A DNA stretch of 64,000 bases from Allgaiera indica (GTDB lineage: Bacteria; Pseudomonadota; Alphaproteobacteria; Rhodobacterales; Rhodobacteraceae): contig NZ_FNOB01000009.1 in assembly GCF_900106675.1 (NCBI RefSeq), positions 1-64,000 of the forward strand, read 5' to 3'. The position numbers were made by a program, and so were the translations under genes. The notes below the pieces were generated by a model. It worked only from the letters and a program-made list of their open reading frames with translations. It made no database searches and was not told the origin of the DNA. Positions 26,588 to 34,393 of this stretch are shown piece after piece (the first letter of the stretch is position 1; each line of letters begins with the position of its first letter).

Positions 26588-28217
26588 TCCGATAGGTCGT
26601 GACATCGCCCCGCGCATTGCCGTTGGGCCCGACCGAGACCGACAGGACCTCTCCCTTCGTGACGCTCAGCGGCGGGCTTTTCCAATCCAGCGCCGAGGTC
26701 ACCACCCTGTCTTCCAGCAGCCTGCCCCCCAGGCTGATCCGCAGCCGCACCCCATCACCCGAGCGTTTCGCGGGCGCAAGTTGTACCTCGGCGCGGATGC
26801 GCTGTGCGTCGGGCGCGTGCCAGTCCTGCACGATGCGCCAGACATGCGTGCCGCCGCCGCCGGGCAGCAGCGTATCGGCCTGCAGGCGGACATCGGGATT
26901 GCCCCGCGCCGCAAGATAGGGTGTCCACGGGCGGCCGCCGGCCTCCTGTCCCGGCATCAGGATCAGCGGCACGCGGGCCGCGCCATCCATCGCGTAGCGC
27001 TCGAACCCGTCGCGGACGGCCCCGCCGGGATAGGCGAATTGGTCGTAGCTATCGGCCAGCACGCGTTGCCGGCCCAGTCCGGGCTTTCCGGGGCCTGTCA
27101 GGATCAGCGGATCGCTTTCGGACAAGGTCAGCGGTCCTTGCATCGGCCGGCCCTCGGGGCTGAACGCGTGTTGCCCCGGTGCCGGGGTGATACGGCGCGG
27201 CGCGCCCCAGATCACCAGCGTGTCGGGTGCGAAACGGCAGGCATAGGTGAAGGGGTCGGGCGCGGCATCGGTGACGGCGCGATGTTCCATCAGCCGCTGC
27301 GCGGTGGCAAAGGCGCGGCCGGTCGGCGTAGGTCGCAGATCCGCGCCGATCAGCGGCGTCAGCCCGTCCCCGCGCGGGTTGAGCGGGTACCAGACCGCGC
27401 GCGTCACACCCGCAAGCGCCAACTGGCAATAATAGCGCAGCAAGGTGCCCGGCGCGGTCGCGGGGTCGGGGTCGCCAAATTCGGTGGCCTCCAGGGGCAT
27501 ATGCGCCAGGCCCGGCACCTGGCGCAGAACGGCGATCTGGCGGTCCAGCTGTTCGGGCGGCGTGGTGTAGGGATGGAAGGCCAGCGCATCCATGTATCGC
27601 GCCGCCCCCAGCGCGAACAGCCGCCTGACATAGCCCACCGGGATAGAGTGCAGCGCCCCGCCCAGGACGCGCAGGTCGGGGCGGGCGGATTTGACCGCCG
27701 CATAGGTGGCTTTCAGGATCGCCAGATAGCGCGCCGGGCGCTGCGCCAGCCCCTCGGCCCTTACCGGCCCCGAGACAAAGTTCTGGGCGTTCATCTCGTT
27801 GCCCACCTCCACCGCATCGGCGCGGGGAAAATGCTGCACCGTGGCGGCGGCATCGGCGGCGAAGGCGCGGATCGCGTCGGGCGTGTACGGGGTGTCCCCG
27901 CCGTCATAGCCCTTGTGTCCGTTATTGACCGTCAGGCTTGTGGTCTGGTCGGCCGCCAGATGATCGGGCCAGGTCGTGTCGGGCGTGTCGAAGACATAGC
28001 GATGATCGCGCTCGACCTCGGACCAGTAGACCGCGTCGCGGAAATTCCGCACCCCCAGCCGGCGCGCGGCGGCGAACATTCCCGGCTGCCAGTGCTGGCC
28101 GAAATTGGACGCCGCGCCAAGCGTCGGGCCGGTCGCTTCGCCCGCCGGCGCGGCCACCGCGGCGGGCGCGTTCAAGGCGGCTAAAAGGGCCGGGACGAGG
28201 CATGCGGCACGTTTCAT
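26565..28217 (-). CDS. Secreted clan GH-A-like glycoside hydrolase
   Basis: A 550-residue exported protein. Residues 1-22 are a signal peptide (MKRAACLVPALLAALNAPAA). A TIM-barrel domain of clan GH-A type follows (about residues 30-350). The predicted acid/base is Glu141 in AVEVGNEMNAQ and the nucleophile Glu246 in PLEATEFGDPD. A HPYTT segment and WYPLNPRGDG lie between or after them. The remaining 200 residues are beta-rich (LRISLGGRLLEDR). The subfamily (GH39-, GH5- or GH2-like) is not certain. Its place among EPS genes suggests it trims or degrades the polymer outside the cytoplasm. Confidence 0.75.
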   Translation of the reverse strand: MKRAACLVPALLAALNAPAAVAAPAGEATGPTLGAASNFGQHWQPGMFAAARRLGVRNFRDAVYWSEVERDHRYVFDTPDTTWPDHLAADQTTSLTVNNGHKGYDGGDTPYTPDAIRAFAADAAATVQHFPRADAVEVGNEMNAQNFVSGPVRAEGLAQRPARYLAILKATYAAVKSARPDLRVLGGALHSIPVGYVRRLFALGAARYMDALAFHPYTTPPEQLDRQIAVLRQVPGLAHMPLEATEFGDPDPATAPGTLLRYYCQLALAGVTRAVWYPLNPRGDGLTPLIGADLRPTPTGRAFATAQRLMEHRAVTDAAPDPFTYACRFAPDTLVIWGAPRRITPAPGQHAFSPEGRPMQGPLTLSESDPLILTGPGKPGLGRQRVLADSYDQFAYPGGAVRDGFERYAMDGAARVPLILMPGQEAGGRPWTPYLAARGNPDVRLQADTLLPGGGGTHVWRIVQDWHAPDAQRIRAEVQLAPAKRSGDGVRLRISLGGRLLEDRVVTSALDWKSPPLSVTKGEVLSVSVGPNGNARGDVTTYRITIRRDG

Positions 28218-28553
28218 ATGCACCAATGTTAGATGCACGATGCGAAATAGCGCAATAGAGCGTCTGCCCCGGGGCGCGCATCTTGTCGGTTCCGCCGACA
28301 AAGGGGGGGGGCCGCGCGCTCTGGGCGGAATGAAGCGCTGGTGCCTGGGCGGCAGACACGGCAGAGTATTTTCGCCAAGATGAAGGACGAAGCCGGGTCC
28401 GCGCTTCGTTCCCGGCGGAAATATCCCGAGCGGCCAGGGGCTAAGGGGCCGCCGCGGCCTTCGATACCCGCGACTCGCCTTTCGGCGCGGCGTCGCTATG
28501 CTGACGGCCCGAAACCGCCCCTTCCGGGCCCCTTCCGCGGCGACAGGCCAAAG
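28218..28553. other. 336-base gap with a copy of the intergenic repeat
   Basis: This gap separates the divergent glycosidase and membrane polymerase genes. It carries one single-arm copy of the dispersed repeat (28364-28386) and otherwise GC-rich sequence without a convincing gene. The AT-richer stretch at 28218-28260 before the glycosidase gene may contain its promoter. Confidence 0.5.
28364..28386 (+). repeat. Dispersed intergenic repeat, single arm
   Basis: Bases 28364-28386 read GAGTATTTTCG then CCAAGATGAAGG, matching the arms at 23889-23911 and 23929-23951 except at the two or three bases in the middle. Here only one arm is present, so no hairpin forms. Confidence 0.8.
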
Positions 28554-30005
28554 ATGCAATTCGTTCCCTCGACAATTCTCGCGCTGGCCGTGCTTGTGGC
28601 CCTGGCAGTGCTGGGGCCCCGTCGCGGCCTGTGGGTATTCCTGGCCACCACGCCTTTCGGTGCGGCGGCGGCGTTCAACTTGCCGGCCGCCGGGGGGGCC
28701 TCGATCCTGGTCAGCGATCTGGCCGCGCTGATGATGTTCGCCATGCTCTGGGTGCAGCCCGATGCGCCCGCGCGGATCACCGGATCGATGCGCGCCTATC
28801 AGCCCGGCTTCTGGATGCTGCTGTTTGTGGTGGTCTGCGTGATCTCGGCGCTGTTCTTCCCGCGTCTCTTCCAGGGGGCGACCAATGTCTTCGGCCTGTC
28901 GCGGGCCAACAACGAGGTTGGCATCGTCGAGATCCCCCTGCATCCGACCAACGGCAACCTGACCCAGCTGTTCCGCATTCTCCTGGATGCCGCGGCCTTC
29001 TTCGCGCTTGCCACTGCCTTCCGTCTGCGGCCCGACGCGCGCGGCGTCATCGTCGCGGTCGCGGTGGCCAGTTTTGTCAGCGCGGGCCTCGGCTGGCTGG
29101 ACGTGCTGTCCTTCGACATCGGCATGCCGAACCTTCTGGCCCCGATCCAGACCGCCAATTACGCAATCCTGTCGAATGTCTCGATGGCTGGGCTGAAGCG
29201 AATGATCGGCGGCTTTCCCGAGGCCTCGGCCTTCGGCTACTACACCCTGGGGTTGTTCGCCTTCTGGCTGCACATGTGGGTGGCGCGCGGGCGATCGTGG
29301 CTGGTGTCGCTGGCGCTGATCGCGACAACTGTGGCGCTGCTGCGCTCGACCTCGTCCTCGGCCTATGTCGCCGCGGCGGTCTTCGTCCTGGGCTATGGCG
29401 CGTTGCGGATGACGCGCTATGACGGGCGCGGGGTGTCGCGCCGGGGGCTGGCGGTGACGCTAGGCCTGGCCGGTGGGATCGCGCTTGCGCTGATGGCGCT
29501 GGGGCTGGCCTATCTGACGATCGAGCCGGTCTCGGCCTTCCTGGACCGGTCGCTGTTCGACAAGATGGGTACGGCCTCGGGCGTCGAACGGATGAGCTGG
29601 AACACCCAGGCCTGGGCGAATTTCCTTGATACGCGCGGCATCGGTGCGGGGCTGGGCAGTATGCGCGCCTCGAACTGGGTGCTGGCCAGTCTGGGCAGCA
29701 TCGGGGTGATCGGCACCGGCCTGTTCCTGACCTTCGTGGCCACGCTGGCACGCGCGCCCCTGGGCGCAGAGCCCGAACGCGCCGCGGTGATCGGGGCGCT
29801 GAAATCGGGCTGTCTGGCGCTTTTCATCTCGGCCAACCTGACCGCGCCGACGCCGGATCTGGGCGTGTTCTTCTTCGCCATGGCGGGTCTTGCCGCCGGG
29901 CTGAGCCGGGGCGCGCAGAGAGAATCACTTGAGCAGGCCGAGGCGGCCGCGCCAGGCAATTGGCGCCGCCGCGGGGCCAATCTTGAAAGGATTGGCGGAT
30001 TGTGA
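28554..30005 (+). CDS. O-antigen ligase / Wzy-like polymerase membrane protein
   Basis: A 483-residue polytopic membrane protein with about 10 hydrophobic helices, from FVPSTILALAVLVALAVLG at the N-terminus to LFISANLTAPTPDLGVFFFA near the end. A large loop with GVERMSWNTQAWANFLDTRG and GAGLGSMRASNW resembles the conserved periplasmic region of O-antigen ligase and Wzy-type proteins. Its neighbours (Wzc-like, GT4) support a role in chain polymerisation of the exopolysaccharide. The start at 28554 precedes the first helix; an upstream in-frame extension is rich in Arg/Pro and unlikely to be translated. Confidence 0.75.
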   Translation: MQFVPSTILALAVLVALAVLGPRRGLWVFLATTPFGAAAAFNLPAAGGASILVSDLAALMMFAMLWVQPDAPARITGSMRAYQPGFWMLLFVVVCVISALFFPRLFQGATNVFGLSRANNEVGIVEIPLHPTNGNLTQLFRILLDAAAFFALATAFRLRPDARGVIVAVAVASFVSAGLGWLDVLSFDIGMPNLLAPIQTANYAILSNVSMAGLKRMIGGFPEASAFGYYTLGLFAFWLHMWVARGRSWLVSLALIATTVALLRSTSSSAYVAAAVFVLGYGALRMTRYDGRGVSRRGLAVTLGLAGGIALALMALGLAYLTIEPVSAFLDRSLFDKMGTASGVERMSWNTQAWANFLDTRGIGAGLGSMRASNWVLASLGSIGVIGTGLFLTFVATLARAPLGAEPERAAVIGALKSGCLALFISANLTAPTPDLGVFFFAMAGLAAGLSRGAQRESLEQAEAAAPGNWRRRGANLERIGGL

Positions 30006-30267
30006 CGCCGTCCGGGCGCAATGCGCCGCAAAAAAACCCAAAATTTGACCTCTTTGGCCACATGCCATCAATGTCCTGACGGGGGTTATTCCGGGGGCAG
30101 GCCTGGGCTGAGCGTGGGGTGCGTGACGCTTTCGGGCGTGCGGATATGGCGTGCGGGCATATCGCTTCCAGACCGTGGTCTGGCGCCGTCGCAAGCGACG
30201 CCGGCCTGACGCGTAGACCTGCCACTGGCGGGTTCGGGGCCTCTGTGCCCCGAGGGAGTGAAACGGG

Positions 30268-32538
30268 ATGAACAGCAGGGTCTTGCCCTTCGAATCGGGC
30301 GCGCTGGACGGCAGGCTGGGTGGCGGCGGCGGTCGCGGCCGGGATCCGCATCGTCGTGGCGGCGGTCGCGGCCGCCCGCAAGAGCCCGACCGTGTCGACG
30401 TGCGGGAACTGTTTCGCATGCTCTGGCGCCGCCGACGGGTGGTGCTGGGTGGGATCTTCGGCGGCGTGGTGCTGGCGCTGGCGGTCAGCCATCTGATGAC
30501 GCCGACCTATACCGGCCTTGCCAAGGTGCTGATCGAAAGTCGCCCCAGTCAGGTGTCGGAAGGCGCGCCGAACCGCGGCATGCAGCCGCCGCTGAACGAT
30601 CAGGTGGTCAACAGCGAAGTCGCGGTGCTGCAATCGAACGTACTGATCGGCCAGGCGATCGAGGCGATCGGCGTCAAGCGGCTGGCACCGATGGATCCCG
30701 CGCTGAAGAAGCCGTCCCTGCTGGCGCGCGGGATCGATGCGGTGAAGGGGGTTCTTGGGCTGCGGGCCGGATCGACCGCGTCGAAGCCTCTGCCCGGCGC
30801 CCCGCAGTTGACGCCCGCGCAAAAGCAGCTTCAGCGCCTGATTTGGGCCGTCAGCAAGGACCTGCGCGTCACCCGCGAGGGGCAATCCTATGTGATCGAC
30901 GTGAAGGTGTCGAACCCCGATCCGGTACTTGCCGCGCTTCTGGCGAACGGGCTGGCGGATCAATACATCGCCTCTCAAGTCACCGGGCGCCAGGATTCAG
31001 CGGCGAAGGCCACACGTTTCCTGACGGGCCGGGTCGCGGAACTGCAAAAGCAGGTCGAGGCGGCCGAGGCCAAGGTTGAACAGTACCGGGCGCAGAACCT
31101 GTTGGTCGATGGCGGCACGCTGGAGGCCGCGCGCCAGCAGCTGGGTCAGCTGAACAACCAGTTGGTCATCGCGCGCGGCGATCAGATCGCGGCGCAGGCG
31201 CGCTATGACCGGATCCAGCAGGTGATCAAGAAGGGTGATCTGGCAGAGGTCAGCTCGATCGTGTCCTCGCCGGCGCTGGATACGCTGTCCGCAAAGCTGA
31301 TGGGTTTGCAGCGCCAGGATGCGATCTGGGCGCAGCACTACGGCCCCCAGCATCCCGAACGGGTGCGTCTGGCGGCCGAGATCAAGGGCGTGCAGCACGA
31401 CCTGAACGAAGAGGTGCAAAAGCTGATCACCCAGCGCAAGAACGACGCCGACATCGCCGAAATCCGGGCGCGGACGCTGGAGCAGTCGATCAACAAGATG
31501 GAAACGCGGGTGGTGGCGCTGTCGCGTTCCACCATCGGCCTACGCCAGCTAGAGCGCCAGGCCACGGCGGCGCGGGCGGCCTATCAGCAATTGCTGTCAC
31601 GCCTGACCGACACCCAGACCCAGGAACAGATGCAGCGTCCCGACGCCAAGGTGATCGCGCGGGCCGATATCGCGTCGCGCCCATCGTCGCCGCGGACCAA
31701 GCTGCTGGCGGTCCTGGGCGGGGTGACCGGGCTGATCTTTGGCATCGGGCTGGTGTTTTTCCTGGAACTGACCGCAAGCACCTTCCGCGGCCTTGGCGAG
31801 CTAGAGCGCGAGACCGATCTGCCGGTGCTGGCCGCGGTGCCGCGGGGGCCCTGGAAATCGCCTCTGGGGGCCTGGCGCGAACTGGCGCAGGATCCCTACG
31901 GCCTTTACGCCGAACGCATCCGCCACCTGCGCACCGCGCTTCTGATGCGCGACGGCAAGGAAGGCGCGCGGTCGGTGATGATGGCCTCATCGACCCCGGC
32001 CGAGGGCAAGACGACCACGGTTCTGGCACTGGCACGCATGGCCGCGCTGGCGGGCAAGAAGGTGGTAGTGGTGGATTGCGACCTGCGCCGCTCGATGCTC
32101 TACCGGCTGTTCGGCTGGCGGGCCGAGAAGGACTTCGCTTCGTTCATCAACAATGAATGCGGCCTGGCAGAGGCGATTCACCACGACAAGGACCTTGGCT
32201 TCGACGTGCTCGCGGCGTCGCGCGGGCGGCCGGATGTGGCCGATGAACTGGCGGTCGACTGGCTGTTGCCGATGTTCGAGACGCTGAAGCGCAAGTATGA
32301 TCTGGTGCTGGTCGATGCGCCGGCGCTTCTGGCGGTATCCGATGCGCTGGTGATCGGTCAGGCGGTGGATAGCTGCCTGTATCTGGTGCGCTGGGGGCAT
32401 ACGCCGCGGCAGGCGGTCGCCAAGGGCCTGTCGGATTGCGAAGAGGCCGGGCTGGTGGTGGCCGGCACCGTGCTGACCCTGGTCGATCCGCAACTCAGCC
32501 CCGACGTCTATGCCGGCGGCTACGCCTATTCGGATTAG
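30268..32538 (+). CDS. Wzc-like polysaccharide co-polymerase / tyrosine kinase
   Basis: A 756-residue fusion of a Wzz chain-length domain and a BY-kinase. An Arg/Gly-rich N-terminus of about 45 residues precedes helix 1 (about 65-85). A long periplasmic region follows with coiled-coil segments (VAELQKQVEAAEAKVEQYRA) and a GNVR-like stretch. Helix 2 is at about 490-515. The cytoplasmic kinase has Walker A in SSTPAEGKTTTVLALA (about residue 573) and Walker A'/B in VVVVDCDLRR (about 600). The C-terminal tail ends YAGGYAYSD with few tyrosines. It should control polymer length and export. A GAGGGAGTG site precedes the ATG. Confidence 0.93.
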   Translation: MNSRVLPFESGALDGRLGGGGGRGRDPHRRGGGRGRPQEPDRVDVRELFRMLWRRRRVVLGGIFGGVVLALAVSHLMTPTYTGLAKVLIESRPSQVSEGAPNRGMQPPLNDQVVNSEVAVLQSNVLIGQAIEAIGVKRLAPMDPALKKPSLLARGIDAVKGVLGLRAGSTASKPLPGAPQLTPAQKQLQRLIWAVSKDLRVTREGQSYVIDVKVSNPDPVLAALLANGLADQYIASQVTGRQDSAAKATRFLTGRVAELQKQVEAAEAKVEQYRAQNLLVDGGTLEAARQQLGQLNNQLVIARGDQIAAQARYDRIQQVIKKGDLAEVSSIVSSPALDTLSAKLMGLQRQDAIWAQHYGPQHPERVRLAAEIKGVQHDLNEEVQKLITQRKNDADIAEIRARTLEQSINKMETRVVALSRSTIGLRQLERQATAARAAYQQLLSRLTDTQTQEQMQRPDAKVIARADIASRPSSPRTKLLAVLGGVTGLIFGIGLVFFLELTASTFRGLGELERETDLPVLAAVPRGPWKSPLGAWRELAQDPYGLYAERIRHLRTALLMRDGKEGARSVMMASSTPAEGKTTTVLALARMAALAGKKVVVVDCDLRRSMLYRLFGWRAEKDFASFINNECGLAEAIHHDKDLGFDVLAASRGRPDVADELAVDWLLPMFETLKRKYDLVLVDAPALLAVSDALVIGQAVDSCLYLVRWGHTPRQAVAKGLSDCEEAGLVVAGTVLTLVDPQLSPDVYAGGYAYSD

Positions 32539-32541
32539 GCC

Positions 32542-33711
32542 ATGTTCGATCATCTGCCCCCTCACGAACCCCGTGTCGCGCTGATCCACTATTGGCTGGT
32601 GGGCATGCGCGGCGGCGAAAAGGTGCTGGAATCGCTGTGCCGGATGTTCCCGCAGGCCGATATCTACACCCATGTCCATGTGCCCGGCGCGGTGGGGCCG
32701 GTGATCGGCGCGCATCGGATCCGTGAAACCCGGGTGGGCCGGCTGCCGATGGCGGCGCGGCTCTATCAGAAATACCTGCCGCTGATGCCGCGCGCCTTGG
32801 AAGAGATCGACCTGACCGGCTATGATCTGGTGATCTCGTCCGAGGCCGGGCCCGCCAAGGGCGTGATCGCGCCGCCCGACGCGCCGCATCTGTGCTATTG
32901 TCATTCGCCGATGCGCTATCTTTGGGATCAGTACCACGGCTATCGCGGCAGCGCGGGTGCACTGACCCGGGCGCTGATGCCCGGTCTTGCGCACCGGCTG
33001 CGGCAATGGGATGTGACCTCGGCCGCCCGTGTCGACGGGTTTGCCGCCAATTCCACCCATGTCGCGCAGCGCATCCGGAAATATTGGCGCCGCGAGGCGC
33101 AGGTGGTGCATCCGCCGGTGGCGGTGGCCGATTTCGCCGCCGCCCCGCGCGACGAATTGGGCGATTACTACCTGTGGGCCGGTGAACTTGCCCCCTACAA
33201 GCGCCCGGATCTGGCGATCGAGGCCTTCGCCCGCATGGGCCGCAAGCTGGTGGTCATCGGCGGGCCCGACAAGGCCGTGGCGAAGCTGAAGGCGCGCGGC
33301 GCGCCCAATGTCACCTTCCTGGGCAAGGTGCCGTTCGATGAGCTGCGCCATCATCTTGCGCGCTGCAAGGCGTTGGTGTTCCCGGGCGAAGAGGATTTCG
33401 GCATTGTCCCGGTCGAGGCGCTGGCTTCGGGGCGCCCGGTGATCGCCTATGGCCGGGGCGGCGCGCTGGACACGCTGCGCGAGGGCGAGACCGGTCTGTT
33501 CTTCCACCAGCAAAGCGTCGAGGCGCTGATCGACGCGGTCGAGCGGTTCGAAGCCGCGCCGCTCTCGGACCCGGATCCGGCCTTGCTGATGGCGCAGGCC
33601 CGGCGCTTCGACGAGGCTACCTTTCAGCTCGGTATTCATGACGCGCTGGACGGGATCGGATTTGACAGCCGGCGGACGGGGCGGCCGGCGCTGCGGCTGG
33701 CCGGCGTCTGA
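32542..33711 (+). CDS. Glycosyltransferase, GT4 family (mannosyltransferase-like)
   Basis: A 389-residue GT-B transferase that resembles WbaZ-type mannosyltransferases. It opens with RVALIHYWLVGMRGGEKVLE, with VISSEAGPAKGVI and LCYCHSPMRYLWDQYHGY in the acceptor half. The C-terminal half has YYLWAGELAPYKRPDLAIEAF, LVVIGGPDKA and the donor motif PGEEDFGIVPVEALASGRPV. It starts three bases after the Wzc-like stop, so the two are co-transcribed. The next gene in the same direction encodes a phosphopantetheinyl transferase, which marks the border with the NRPS/PKS system. Confidence 0.9.
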   Translation: MFDHLPPHEPRVALIHYWLVGMRGGEKVLESLCRMFPQADIYTHVHVPGAVGPVIGAHRIRETRVGRLPMAARLYQKYLPLMPRALEEIDLTGYDLVISSEAGPAKGVIAPPDAPHLCYCHSPMRYLWDQYHGYRGSAGALTRALMPGLAHRLRQWDVTSAARVDGFAANSTHVAQRIRKYWRREAQVVHPPVAVADFAAAPRDELGDYYLWAGELAPYKRPDLAIEAFARMGRKLVVIGGPDKAVAKLKARGAPNVTFLGKVPFDELRHHLARCKALVFPGEEDFGIVPVEALASGRPVIAYGRGGALDTLREGETGLFFHQQSVEALIDAVERFEAAPLSDPDPALLMAQARRFDEATFQLGIHDALDGIGFDSRRTGRPALRLAGV

Positions 33712-33724
33712 CGGGCTTCCCCGC

Positions 33725-34390
33725 ATGGCGCTGCGCGTGGATCTGTTCTTCTGGCTGCTGACGGCGCCCGGTACCGGCCTTTCGGCGGATGAGGAAACCC
33801 GCGCCGCGCGTTTCGTCCAGCCCCGCGATGCCGCCCATTACCGCGCCGCGCGTGGCGGGCTGCGCCGGGTCCTGGCGGGCTATACCGGCCGGCGGCCCGG
33901 GGATCTGCGCTTCGACTATGGCCCCCAGGGCAAGCCCTTCCTCGCCGATGGCCCCGCCTTCAACCTCAGCCATGCCGGGGGCTGGGCGGCGCTTGCCGTC
34001 GCCCATGACACCGTGGATCTGGGCCTGGATATCGAGGCCCATCGCCCCGTCGAACCCGCTGTGGCCGAACGCTTCTTTGCCCCCGCCGAGATCGCCGCGC
34101 TGGCGCCGCTGTCGGGTGCGGCATGGCAGGTGGGCTTCTTCCGCCTCTGGACCCGCAAGGAGGCGGTGATCAAGGCGCTGGGCACCGGGCTGTCGCATCC
34201 GCTGGATGCCTTCGACGTGACCCTCGGCCCCGAAGCGCGGCTCTTGCGGATCGATGGCGGCCGGGTCGCGGATTGGCTGCTGCAAGACCTTGGCCCCGGG
34301 GCGGGGATGCAGGGCGCGCTGGCCGTGCGCGCTGCTGGCCGCACGGTCGAGACGCGGCTGTGCGAGGGCCAGTTGCCGCTGCCGGGGTAG
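33725..34390 (+). CDS. Sfp-type 4'-phosphopantetheinyl transferase
   Basis: This enzyme moves the phosphopantetheine arm of CoA onto the carrier domains of the two neighbouring synthetases. The 221-residue length fits the Sfp/EntD class. Motifs: GPQGKPFLADGPAFNLSHAG, the Mg-binding pair in LGLDIEAHRP, and FFRLWTRKEAVIKALGTGL with the W-x-x-K-E-A signature. It starts 13 bases after the GT4 stop and ends only three bases from the convergent second synthetase. At least four carrier domains in those synthetases need it, which ties it to the cluster although it is transcribed with the EPS genes. Confidence 0.92.
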   Translation: MALRVDLFFWLLTAPGTGLSADEETRAARFVQPRDAAHYRAARGGLRRVLAGYTGRRPGDLRFDYGPQGKPFLADGPAFNLSHAGGWAALAVAHDTVDLGLDIEAHRPVEPAVAERFFAPAEIAALAPLSGAAWQVGFFRLWTRKEAVIKALGTGLSHPLDAFDVTLGPEARLLRIDGGRVADWLLQDLGPGAGMQGALAVRAAGRTVETRLCEGQLPLPG

Positions 34391-34393
34391 GGC

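Noticed and set aside
30006-30267. AT-rich TTGACC-containing stretch before the Wzc-like gene as a promoter
   Set aside because: The -10 match at suitable spacing is too weak to list; a promoter is expected here but I could not place it.
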